Shown in pieces: positions 10,661-22,600 of a stretch of DNA of 64,000 nucleotides. A program made the position numbers and the translations under genes. The notes under the pieces are model-generated. The model was not told where the DNA came from and made no database searches. It worked only from the letters and a program-made list of their open reading frames with translations. Source of the stretch: Sabellastarte sp. h YS-2021 (taxonomy: Eukaryota; Annelida; Polychaeta; Sabellida; Sabellidae); assembly GCA_964017235.1 (NCBI GenBank), contig OZ024928.1, forward strand, positions 89,399,566 through 89,463,565, in the 5' to 3' direction. How positions within the stretch are numbered: position 1 is the first letter of the stretch; every line of letters starts with the position of its first letter.

Positions 10661-13600
10661 AAAGGGGGAGTCATAATCTTGCAGGGGGGGTCAGAATATT
10701 TCACCCCCCCTTGCAAGATACTGACCCCCCAGTCAGTAATCTAGGGGAGTCATTATCTCGCGCTACACCGGCTCAGTTTACAAGAAGGGTCGATACCACC
10801 CTTATGAGAAACATGACAAGAAGCCGGATAGTTCAAGACAGGATAGGCCGGCTTGGAAGAATATCTCTTCTCATGGCCAACACCGTAGAGGGAAAGGAAA
10901 GTACCAGTACTCCACCCGACCAGCCAAGGGCCAGCAGTCTTATAAATAACAGTCATTGTATAACACTTGTACAGGCAAGGCTGCTGGCCGGAAGCTCCTC
11001 ACAGACAATAGACAATTCTTTAAATGTAAAACCTCTTGTTGTTACAAATGTTCATACTGCGCCCGGGCTTTCACAAAGGAAAGAAATAAGTCTGTTATCA
11101 GAAAGAAAGTACATTAAAATCTGTGAAAAGTGCTTCTTGTGTCATTCCATTGTCTTATGTTCAACCTGTAACAAGTGTCAAAAATGTTGCCTCAAATCTG
11201 CCTGTAGGGGCCAGACTTCAAAACTTTTGGCAAACTTGGCTGGATCTAGGGGCCGGTCCGAAAATAGTTCAAATCCTGAGAGAAGGTTACACCCTTCCCT
11301 TTCGGACCCGGCCAAATCTTACAAGGTCTCCCACTGTCGTAAGCCGTTATGTCAATCCCCACAGGAACAGCTACCTGTTGGAGGCATTACATCAGCTTAT
11401 GGACAAAAATGCAGTAGAACTGGTCCACAATCAAACATCTCTGGGGTTTTTCAATCGACTCTTTCTAGTTCCAAAACCCAACAACAAATGGAGGCCAATA
11501 CTGGATCTAAGCAAACTAAACCTTTTCCTCAAGGTGGAGAAATTCAAAATGGAGACACCGGAAACCATCAGAACATCCCTCCAACAAGGGGAGTGGGTCA
11601 CCTCAGTAGACTTCAAGGATACCTACTTCCACATTCCAATACAGGAACAATCCAGGAAATACCTAAGATTTCATGTCCAGGGCCGGACTTACCAATTCAA
11701 GGCGTTGCCCATTGGTCTGTCCACAGCGCCCATGGAGTTCACTGTTTTAGCAAAAGAGGTGAAACTCATGGCCATACACAAGGGTATAAGAATCCACCAG
11801 TACCTAGACGACTGGTTGGTGAGAGCCAGATCCCAAGAAACTTGTCTCCATCACACCCAAATCCTGGTCAAAATGTGCCAGGACCTCGGTTGGTTGGTGA
11901 ATTTAGAAAAATCAGAGCTGGAACCCAAGCAGGTCTTCGACTTTGTAGGTTACCAGTTCGATCTCAGGTCCGGCCGGGTCAGACCGACCCCGAACCGGTG
12001 GCAAAGCCTTCAGGACAAGATACAAGTACTTCTGTTATTATCGGCCTGTCCGGTCCGACAATTCATGTCCCTGATAGGCCTCCTAACAGCCACAGAGAAA
12101 CAAGTTCACCTCGGCCGACTGCACATGAGACCCCTACAGTGGCATCTCAAAAACAATTGGAGGGTACCAGAATCTCTAGGGAAGATTATCCCTCTCCCAA
12201 GAACCCTGCACCCTCACTTACAATGGTGGCTAGACGAAGACAATGTGCTTCAAGGTCAACCATTACACCCAGTAAGGCATGCTCTGCAGATATTTACAGA
12301 CGCATCAAAAGAAGGGTGGGGCGCTCACTTAAACGAGTCCACTGCAAGAGGATCCTGGTCAGTGCCGGAAAGCAAGCTGCACATAAACTATCTGGAACTC
12401 AAAGCAGTGTTTCTAGCCCTCAAAGAGTTCCAAGACCTCTGTGTAGACAAAATAGTTCTAGTGGCAACCGACAATACTACAGTGGTAGCTTACATAAACA
12501 AGGAAGGAGGCATGAGGTCGGGCCCACTGTGTGCCCTACTGTGGAGAATCTTGACCTGGTGTTCCCAGCGACAAGTGACTCTAAAAGCCCGGCACATCCC
12601 AGGCCATCTAAATGTGATAGCAGACAAGCTATCCAGGCTGGGTCAGACCATGCAAACAGAGTGGTCCCTCCTTCCGGAAGTTTTTCAACAAATATGCAAC
12701 CAATGGCACTGGCCTCAAATAGATCTATTTGCCACGAGGTTCAACCACAAGTTACCTCAGTTTGTCTCTCCAGTACCGGACTCCCTGGCTGTAGCAGTGG
12801 ATGCACTTACTCTGCCATGGGACGATCTGGATGCATACGCCTTCCCACCGACCGCCATATTGGGCAAAGTGGTGGAGAAGCTACTGGACTCCCCGTGCAA
12901 GAGACTTATTCTGATTGCCCCGGGGTGGCCCAACATGCCTTGGTTTTGGGACCTAGTGACCATGTCCAGTCAGGACCCTCTCAGCCTGCCCAACCTGCCC
13001 AGTCTGCTAACACAGCCCTTCAATCAGATCCCTCACAGAAATCTGACAAATCTAAATCTCCATGCCTGGCTCCTAGAGCCACAACAATCAAAGAACAGGG
13101 CTTCTCTGAGGCAGTGGCAGCAAGAATTGAGGCCCCTCAAAGAAGATCTACCAGATCAGTCTATGAGGCAAAGTGGGCCATTTTTACAAAGTGGTGCGTC
13201 ACTAATCAGGTGGACTTCAGGGCACCACCTGTAAAGTCGGTGGCTGACTTCCTAATGTACCTCTTTGAGGACAAGAAGTTACAGCCCAGCACCATTGATG
13301 GATACAGATCTGCCATTGCTGATAAACTAGGTCCTACAAAAGTCAATATCAGCAAAGATGATAATCTCACTCGTCTCCTGGAAAGTTTCCACAGAGATAG
13401 ACCCAAAGGGCGGAGGGGGATTCCCTCCTGGAACCTTTCCCTGGTGCTACACCAGTTGACAAAGGCTCCTTTTGAACCTCTTAGGGAGGCATCTCTGAAG
13501 CACCTGACCTTCAAAACTGTCTTCCTTTTAGCCCTAGGCTCTGGCGAAAGAAGGAGTGAGATCCATGCTTGGCAGCACAAGAACATCAGACACCAATCCG

Positions 13601-16600
13601 ATTGGTCTAAGGTGTCCCTGTTTCCATCTCCCAGCTTTCTTTCCAAGAATCAGCTGGCCAAAGAGGGTCCAGAGAGTGTAGCCCCAGTGGTCATACCAGC
13701 CCTGGCTCCTACTCTAGATAAATCCCTCAAGTCTGACAGATCCTTGTGTCCAGTCAGAGCTTTGCGCTACTATTTGGACAGGACTTCAGACCTCAGACAG
13801 CGCAAGGAGTTAGTTTTTGTCTCCTTCAAGAAAGGCTTCGACAAAGACATCTCCCCTGCCACTATCTCCTCATGGATCAAACAAACTGTGATCCTATGCT
13901 ATGAGCTCTCTGATCAGCAGGCCCACACCCTACATCAAATTAAAGCTCATGATGTCAGGGCCTTTGCGGCTTCTAAGGCCTTCCAGTCTGGAGTCTCCTT
14001 AGAGCAGATCTTAGCAGCCTGCCACTGGAAATCTCATAATACCTTCACCCAATTCTCTCTGAAGGATGTGGCTTGGGCTGACTCAGAGCTCTACCATCTC
14101 GGACCAGTTGTGGCTGCTCAGCAGATCCACCAACAGACTGGTACCTAGAGGAGAGATGTACATATGTAAATACTTGTACATATTTGTATATATTGCACGT
14201 ATAGTTAAGGAATATAAAAAAAAAAAAATCTCACGTACTTCCTCTGGGAGGCTTAATTTATGGGACTGAACTCATCCCTCTCTTCCCCTACCTCCGAGCA
14301 GGTCTGTAAAAAAAGGGGGGGGGGGTAAGGTCGACTCTGACGGTTCCATTCCGGATAACCGGATGATGATATTCGACCATAGCCCTAAGGGTTTAGACTT
14401 CAAGGTCTACCCAGGCTTTAGAAGGCATTGTCGTTATTCCAACATGAGTTCAAGTTTTTTAGTCCCTAGTAACTTACCTGCCTACCAAGCGGTAGTTATT
14501 CAGCTATTGTCCATTGGATAGGATGTATTAACGCAATAAAATTGCAAATTTAATAAGTAAATTAAATTTTTATAAGTTAATACCTTATCCAATGGACACA
14601 CAAGACCCTCCCACCGACCCCGCTATCAGCCTACTAGGGGTCTAATAGGTTTAGACAACGAAAAAGATGCTATGACGTCACTCTGTCTAGACAGGAAGGA
14701 AGTACAACACGCCATCTGGCGAGTGCACAGTACTGGGCCGGCCTGGCCGGTGGAGACACAGGACGTCTTTTTCTGATGTTTGGCGGGCCGGTCCGCGCCG
14801 ACCGGATAAGCTATTGTCCATTGGATAGGGTATTAACTTATAAAAATTTAATTTACTTTTTAAATTTGCAAATTTGCTTCTATCTCCTTAACCGTGCGAG
14901 ATAGAGCGATTTCGTCGAAATTTTCGACCCACAGGGTATCTAAGGAATGTAATCTTTGCTGTTTTCAAAAAAAATTCCCCTCCCCAAAAATGGCGGCCAT
15001 TTTGAATTTTCGAATTTTTGCCAAAAATGGCAAAACGCAAATTTGTTTCTATCTCCTTAACCGTGCGAGATAGAGCGATTTCGTCAAAATTTTCGACCCA
15101 CCGGGTATCTGACCATTGTACTCTTGGCAATTTTTAAAAAATTTTCCCCTCCCCCAAAATGGCTGCCATTTTGAATTTTCGAATTTTTGCCAAAAATGGC
15201 AAAACACGAATTTGCTTCTATCTCCTTAACCATGCGAGATAGAGCGATTTCGTCGAAATTTTCGACCCACAGGGTATCTAAGAAATGTACTCTTGGCAAT
15301 TTTCAAAAAATTTTCCCCTCCCCACATATGGCTGCCATTTTGAATTTTCGAATTTTGGCCAAAAATGGAAAAACACAAATTTGCCTTAACTGTGCAAAAT
15401 AGAGTTATTTCGGTGAAATTTTCGACCCACAGGGTATCTAAGAAATGTACTCTTGGCAATTTTCAAAAAATTTTCCTCTTCCCAAAAATGGCAGCCATTT
15501 TGAATTTTCAAATTTTTGCCAAAAATACAAAAACAGAAATTTGCTTCTATCTTCTTAACAGTGCAAGATAGAGTGATTTCGTCAAAATTTTCGACCCAAC
15601 CAATGCAAAAAGGCATGAAGCTGAAATAATTTACATGTACACTAATAAATATTTAACCATCATTGATATATTTCACAAATGAAACAGGGTCTTGTAAGAC
15701 TACTGTACAATTTTGGCAAAAGGTTCATGGGGTGGACATTACACATGATAATGTGTGTTCTTCTATGCTATCCTGTTTCTATTCATATGTCGCAGCTACT
15801 ATCAACAGGGCATCCTATTTCTAGTTTTGTTTTAGACATTTAGTTATATCATTGGATTATTGATAATACTGCTTGGTATGTTAACAGTGCTCAAGAATTA
15901 TTTGAGACCTTTTGGTCATGGAGAATGAAGGAGTGGCCAGAGTTTGCCACATTTGTTGGCTGCAATGAATTCAACCATCTGCTGAATGACACCTCTTTGG
16001 ATGGATTCAGGAATAGACATGTGAGACAATGATATAGTTAATATATAGACATTTGCTTCTTGTATTGTTTCAGTTTTACAGACATATGATAAAGTACCAA
16101 CTGACAGTTCTAGCATTTGATAACCTGGCTGTACCCATGCAGTTATATGGGTTTAAAGCTTGGTGATGACAATATGTGGGATGCACAGGGCCTGTGTTAA
16201 TATAACCCTATCTGTTTAAAGAAATGTTAAACCCTTATTTTTGACCTTGGCCAGTATTTTATAAAACTGGCTATTGTGAGAAAAAAATTCATTTAAAGTT
16301 GTATTTCCTGCAAATATTTATTGGCCACATATTAAAACAAAAACAGTGAAATCATTACACTTCTCAAACAATTTGGTAATTCACTAGTACATGTATTAGT
16401 TATTTATTGATTATCAAATGAGACTTAAAAATAAATATGCTGTAGTGAAAATGGGAAAAAAGCTGATGTAATGAAATATGAACTTCATAAAAATAAGTAC
16501 ATCATATGTACTTCCTCTACGTGTTGAAATTACAGGAGAAAGGTCTGGAGTTTCTGGCTCATTGTGAGAGGTTGCTACAAAAAGGAGGGTTGGGAGAACA

Positions 16601-19600
16601 GAACACATTGAATGTTCAGCTTTTGCGAGAAGACCTCCGAGTTTTCACAGATGGCTACAAATTCCAGGGGCAAGTTTGCTTTTAAAAGTAATATTCTCTG
16701 TAAACCTTTCCAGGTTAAATGGTCCGAACTGTTGGTAAACAGATAAAAGAAAAAAGGTTTTTAGGCGGGTTGCGTGTAACCAACCAGCCTATTAGATTGA
16801 TGTGTCCGACGTCCGTCTGTCCGTCTGTCTGTCTGTCCGTCTGTCCGTCCACATTTTTCGTTTCCGGACTCTAACTTTAAAACGGTTTGACCAATCAAAT
16901 TCAAACTTCACAGGGAGATAGATCACCATCATAGCTAGGTTCCTTTCGAAATTGGTGAAATTCCGTGTGTTCGTTTGTCCGTTTTTCGTCCGTTTGTCTG
17001 TCCATCCATCTGTTTGTCCACATTTTCGTTTCCGGACTCTAACTTTAAAACGGTTTGACCAATCAAATTCAAACTTCACAGGGAGATAGATCACCATCAT
17101 AGCTAGGTTCCTTTCGAAATTGGTGAAATTCCGTGTGTTCGTTTGTCCGTTTTTCGTCCGTTTGTCTGTCCATCCATCTGTTTGTCCACATTTTCGTTTC
17201 CGGACTCTAACTTTAAAACGGTTTGACCAATCAAATTCAAACTTCACAGGGAGATAGATCACCATCATAGCTAGGTTCCTTTCGAAATTGGTGAAATTCC
17301 GTATGTTTGTTTGTCCATTTTTCCGTCCGTTTCTTCGATTTTGTCCGTTTTTCTGTCCATCCATCTGTCCGTCCACATTTTTGTTTCCGGACTCTAACTC
17401 GAAAACGGTTACTCCAATCTAATTCAAACTTCACAGGGACATACATCACCATCATAGCTAGGTTCCTTTCGAAATTGGTGTAAATCCGTCCGTTCATTTG
17501 TCTTGTTTTTCTGTCCATTTGTTCGTTTTTAGGCGGGTTGCGTGTAACCAACCCGCCTATTAGATTGATGTGTCCGACGTCCGTCTGTCCGTCCACATTT
17601 TCCATTTCCGGACTCTAACTTGAAAACGGTTTGACCAATCAAATTCAAACTTGACAGGGACATAGATCAACATGATAGCTAGGTTCCTTTCGATATTGGA
17701 GAAATTCTGTCCGTTTGTTTGTCCGTTTTTCGTCCGTATGTCTGTCCATCCGTCTGTTTGTCCACATTTTCGTTTCCGGACTCTAACTCGAACACATTTA
17801 CCTTAAGTGGGTAACCTAACATTTCTTTCCTTGTTCCTAAATTTAATGAGAGCAGTTGCTAACCTTGTTTCCTGCGTGCGCAACCCGCCTTTTGGGGCAC
17901 CTCTGACCCTCTTGTTTAAAATTTTTGTAATAAAACATTTATAATGATTAAAATTAACAATATTTTATTTTGATTTAATTAAAATTAATAGTTTTTTCAT
18001 CTTGGCATTAAAACTTTTGTTCATTTTTTGTCTAGTTTCTTTTGATTCAGTTTCTTTGTAGAAAATCTTGTTTTAATTTATATCACCATTAATATATATC
18101 TGAGTTTAATACCTGACAGATTACCAAAATTTCCTAAAAATCTATTATCTTCTATATCTCAGAAACCATAAGGTGTAGTAAGTTGATACATGGTAGGAAC
18201 ATTGGTTGGGTTTGTAGGTATCCCCTTTGTGTGACCCTGGATTGCTGCAACTGATTATTGTGTGTACTTCTACCTATTTTTTCTAAATCCGTTGACAGCA
18301 ATATTTGAATTAAGAAATAGATCACTTAATAAATTTTGCAGCTTTATAACTTTAGTTATAGGGGCATCTCTGATGGTATGTCTTTTTACTTCAACCATGA
18401 AACAAAAGAATTTACCAGTATCAGGAAAATAACTCCATGACCAGGTGGTTAAAAATAGTGTTATTTGACCACTCAACCTCTGGTCATTGGTTTGAAACCA
18501 GCTGAGGATAACACATGGGACGCGCTGGGGATCTTCTCTTATTATGACCTTAAGCTCTTGAAAAGAAAGTAGAAGTCCAACCTTGACATTTGTGCATTTC
18601 CAGAGTTCTTACATTTACAGGTATTTGTACCCAGTGACATATCAAGAAGGAATACAGATTGACTTTGAACAGTTGTCATCTTGGGTTACCTTCAAGACAG
18701 TGAAAGACTATGAAAACTATCTCACCAGAATGAAGGCAATTCCTAACAGGGTATGTATTGTAAGATGATAAAATAATTAATCAAATGCACCATTCCACCA
18801 AAATGAAAGTGACGAATATCGGGGACTAAGGACGTGGGAGCATGCGCAGAACATAGCTGTGTAGTATAGACTGGTTCCCGAGGAAAATATTTCGTTTGAA
18901 ATATTCGGGTTGGTCATTGATGTTTGCTCATGCCAACATACAGCAATAGTGAGGATAAGGTGAGGATAAGGTAAGTATTTAACTTAGAAAAAGTTAAATT
19001 ACAATAAAATTTTTACAATTTGTGTACTTCTACAAAAAAAAATTAAAATGCCTGATTATTTCAAGGAAGTTATTAAAAGCATCAAAGCTATTTACATAAT
19101 ACATTAAACATTAAAAACAGAAGTCCATTTATATATATTCCCAATGAACCCCCATGCAAGTTAGCTATCAGACATAATATTTGTGTACGTTTATAAAAAC
19201 AATTAAAATTCCTGACTGGTGGAGAAAAATTTTACATTAAAAACAAAAGCCCATTTTCCCCTTCCCCTCCACTCTACCTGTGGAGCTTGTGTTGGGGGCT
19301 GTTTATGTCTATTCACCAGGTCAATTCACTTGCAGATTGCCTCTGACATAGTGGTAATGAAGGAAGGTGTAAAGCTGGGCAAAATGCCTCACATGCATTC
19401 TCTGGTAAGCTAACAAATATTTGTTCTTCTACTCATTGTTGTGCTAAGCTACTAAAACATGTTTATAGTAACATTTAGAACTGGAGTCTTTTTGGTTGGA
19501 TATATAAAACTAATGCCAAATTAAAAAGTATACGAGTAGTTAAGTTTACCAAATGGTTTATTGCCAATTTATTTGTTGTTTGTCTTTTTACAAATTGTCG

Positions 19601-22600
19601 CCCACTTCCACTTGAGCAGAAAAGAGACCTTTTTCACATTCGTTGGCCTGTCCATCACAAAAACTAAAACGACCATTAACCTTCAAACACCATACTAAAT
19701 TAGGTTGAAAGGTGTATCCCAAAATGATCTACAATTGAAAATGTTTTGGGGATGATCCAACGAAAACTGTTGCCATGGCAACCATTTCTATTTTTTATTT
19801 TTTTTTTGGTGGTGGTGGTGGTGGTGGGGGGGGTTGGTTATACTTTTATTTCAGACTTAACCCTTTGACAGACTTTCACCATATTTGGTGGAAACACGAA
19901 CCCATAACATGAACCCAAAACCATGTACAATATACCAAGGAAGATCCCCTTTTAAGGATTTTCATTATTTAGAGTAACACTTTGCTGAAATAGTGAAAGA
20001 TACGTAAACAACATATTGATAAATAAACATACAGAACAAGTTAAAATTTATGGTTGTGGAACCATCCTTCCCAGCATGCTGAGATTTCTTATTTATTTGT
20101 TCAGATTTGACCCCCCCCCCCGTCAAGTTCAGATGAGTGCAGCAAAAGTTAAAAGGGCTTATAATTCACTTCTTATTGATCCTGAAGGTTTAGGATGTGA
20201 AACCAACTCATTGAAAATCATGGGCTGGGTATCATTTTGATGTCAGATTTGACTTTGGGTTCTTATTTAAAGGCCACAAGTTCCTCTAGGGTTATTATTT
20301 CTCCTAGCATGTGCGCTATGTAAATTACTAGCCTAAGGATTCCTGGTGGATACAAATATGCATTGGTTCTCTAAAGGACTAGGTCTAGTTCACTATGAAT
20401 TTTCCCACAGAAAGGAGTGTTTGAGCAGTGTGACAAGCTGGTGAATGTGAGCCACCCTGAGCACACCACGCTGTGGGATCCTTTCAGGGTATTTCCGGAT
20501 GCAGTGGAGGAAGAAGACAGGGAGGCCTTCAAAGAACAGGCCCTGGAAATAATTGAAAAGGAGATCATGCCAGCCTTTACAAAGCTCAGGATTTTCATTG
20601 AAAATGTAAGGAAAGACTAGATTTGTGAATGTGTAATTCAGCCTAAATATAAATAGCATTTTAGTTGACAGTTGAGAATGAAAATGTACAGCAATTGTAT
20701 TTTCTTCTTATTTGACAAACAATACAAAGCATCTTTCTCCCTCCTGAAACATGATCTAACTCAACAGTGCCATAGAAATGGCTAACAGTTGCTTTATTAT
20801 TATGTCCACCCCCCTGGGGGGTGGATATATTATTTTTGCTTTTTTCGCCGTCCGATGTCCGATGTCCGTTGTCCGATGTCCGATGTCCGGCGTCCGGCGT
20901 CCGATGTCCGGCGTCACGCATGGTTTCCGCTCATTTAAAGGAAAAGTATTAGAGCTATTGTCACCAAATTTGGTATGCAGGCTTATTGGGTCAGTAGCTT
21001 GCTTGGGATTGCTTTTGGCTGTTGTACCTCTTTTGCTTACTGAGTAATACTTAAGTACAGCTATTTTCAGTACCCATTGGTTTCCGTGCATTTAAGCCAA
21101 AATAATTAAAGATATTTTACTACAATTTTGAATACAAGATTGTTATGTCCATAGCTCGCTTGGTATTGCATTTGGGACTGATAGCTTTGTCAGTACATGA
21201 GTAATAGCCATTTAGGTACTTCATTGTGTATTTTCAGTACTACTTTTGAGTAATTTGCTTCTATCGTCGACCCACAGGGTATCTAAGGAATGTAATATTT
21301 GCAATTTTCAAAAAATTTTCCCCTCCCCAAAAATGGCGGCCATTTTGAATTTTCGAATTTTTGCCAAAAATGGCAAAACACAAATTTGCTTCTATCTCCT
21401 TAACCGTGCGAGATAGAGCGATTTCGGCAAAATTTTCGACCCGCAGGGTATCTGACGAGTGTACTCTTTGCAATTTTCAAAAAATTTTCCCCTCCCCAAA
21501 AATGGCGGCCATTTTGAATTTTCGAATTTTTGCCAAAAATGGCAAAACACAAATTTGCTTCTATCTCCTTAACCGTGCGAGATAGAGCGATTTCGTCGAA
21601 ATTTTCGACCCACAGGGTATCTAAGGAATGTAATATTTGCAATTTTCCAAAAATTTTCCCCTCCCCAAAAATGGCGGCCATTTTGAATTTTCGAATTTTT
21701 GCCAAAAATGGCAAAACACAAATTTGCTTCTATCTCCTTAACCGTGCGAGATAGAGCGATTTCGGCAAAATTTTCGACCCACAGGGGATCTAAGGAATGC
21801 AATCTTTGCAATTTTCCAAAAATTTTCCCCTCCCCAAAAATGGCGGCCATTTTGAATTTTCGAATTTTTGCCAAAAATGGCAAAACACTAATTTGCTTCT
21901 ATCTCCTTAACCGTGCGAGATAGAGCGATTTCGGCAAAATTTTCGACACACAGGGTATCTAAGCAATGCAATCTTTGCAATTTTCAAAATATTTTCCCCT
22001 CCCCAAAAATGGCGGCCATTTTGAATTTTTGCCAAAAATGGCAAAACACAAATTTGCTTCTATCTCCTTAACCGTGCGAGATAGAGCGATTTCGTCGAAA
22101 TTTTCGACCCACAGGGTATCTAAGGAATGTAATATTTGCAATTTTCAAAAAATTTTCCCCTCCCCAAAAATGGCGGCCATTTTGAATTTTCGAATTTTTG
22201 CCAAAAATGGCAAAACACAAATTTGCTTCTATCTCCTTAACCGTGCGAGATAGAGCGATTTCGTCGAAATTTTCGACCCACAGGGTATCTAAGGAATGCA
22301 ATCTTTGCAATTTTCCAAAAATTTTTCCCTCCCCAAAAATGGCGGCCATTTTGAATTTTCGAATTTTTGCCAAAAATGGCAAAACACAAATTTGCTTCTA
22401 TCTCCTTAACCGTGCGAGATAGAGCGATTTCGTCGAAATTTTCGACCCACAGGGTATCTAAGGAATGTAATATTTGCAATTTTCAAAAAAATTTCCCCTC
22501 CCCAAAAATGGCGGCCATTTTGAATTTTCGAATTTTTGCCAAAAATGGCAAAACACAAATTTGCTTCTATCTCCTTAACCGTGCGAGATAGAGCGATTTC

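Larger units (their letters stand above)
9412..10767 (-). mobile_element. Ginger1-like DNA transposon, deleted, inside DIRS gag
   Basis: Terminal inverted repeats of about 37 bp with four mismatches: left TGTAACGCGAGATAATGACT (9,412 on), right end the reverse complement of TGTAGCGCGAGATAATGACT (to 10,767). Both sides carry CCGG (9,408-9,411 and 10,768-10,771). Deleting the insert plus one CCGG restores an open gag frame (CGT TCC GGC TCA). TGT termini, CCGG duplications and a Ulp1-type protease domain are published features of Ginger1 elements. The Gypsy-like integrase is missing, so this is a non-autonomous deletion derivative. Many GACTCCCC / GGGGAGTC motifs lie near the ends. Strand is set by its only ORF. 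Confidence 0.82.
7257..14871 (+). mobile_element. DIRS-type tyrosine-recombinase retrotransposon, near full length
   Basis: Bounded by TTTTATTGCGTTAATAC on the left and TTAAATTTGCAA on the right, inside a 169-bp monomer. Removing 7,257-14,871 rejoins ACACGA with ATTTGCTTC, an uninterrupted monomer sequence also seen at 15,205-15,220, so there is no target duplication. Order: left inverted repeat, gag-like ORF, overlapping RT/RNase H and recombinase ORFs, internal complementary region, right inverted repeat. Without the nested Ginger1-like insert it is about 6.26 kb. The gag is frameshifted and interrupted, and the recombinase has lost its presumed nucleophile, so the copy should be inactive. 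Confidence 0.9.
6101..15825 (+). mobile_element. Family A element A1, interrupted by the DIRS retrotransposon
   Basis: The 5' hairpin TATGTCCACCC / GGGGTGGACATA (6,102-6,128) is followed by GTCCGGCGTCC repeats and a unique 5' part. About nine 169-bp-type monomers lie on either side of the DIRS insertion (6,520-7,256 and 14,872-15,600). The 3' part contains GGGGTGGACATT (15,729-15,740), hairpin ACACAT-GATA-ATGTGT and a CTAG end (15,821-15,824) before T. Same architecture and terminal sequences as A2 and A3. No transposase ORF; non-autonomous. It sits in intron 1 of the DUF885 gene. Confidence 0.75.

Noticed and set aside
10711-10872. Upstream part of the long frame-1 ORF starting at 10,711
   Set aside because: This ATG lies inside the inserted Ginger1-like element, so it cannot be the native start; the ATG at 10,873 is used instead.
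16670-16684. GT donor a few bases downstream (CAA|GTTTGC) for exon 3
   Set aside because: It shifts the frame into the next exon and loses FQGYLYP; the GC donor keeps both.
16792-17605. Minus-strand frames of 194 and 122 residues
   Set aside because: They run over the family D minisatellite and GTCTGTCCGT simple repeat; the peptides are repeated Asp/Gly/Gln/Arg-rich units with no domain.
18455-18540. Possible tRNA-like stretch (GGTTTGAAACC, CTCAACC)
   Set aside because: No cloverleaf with proper acceptor and anticodon arms could be drawn.
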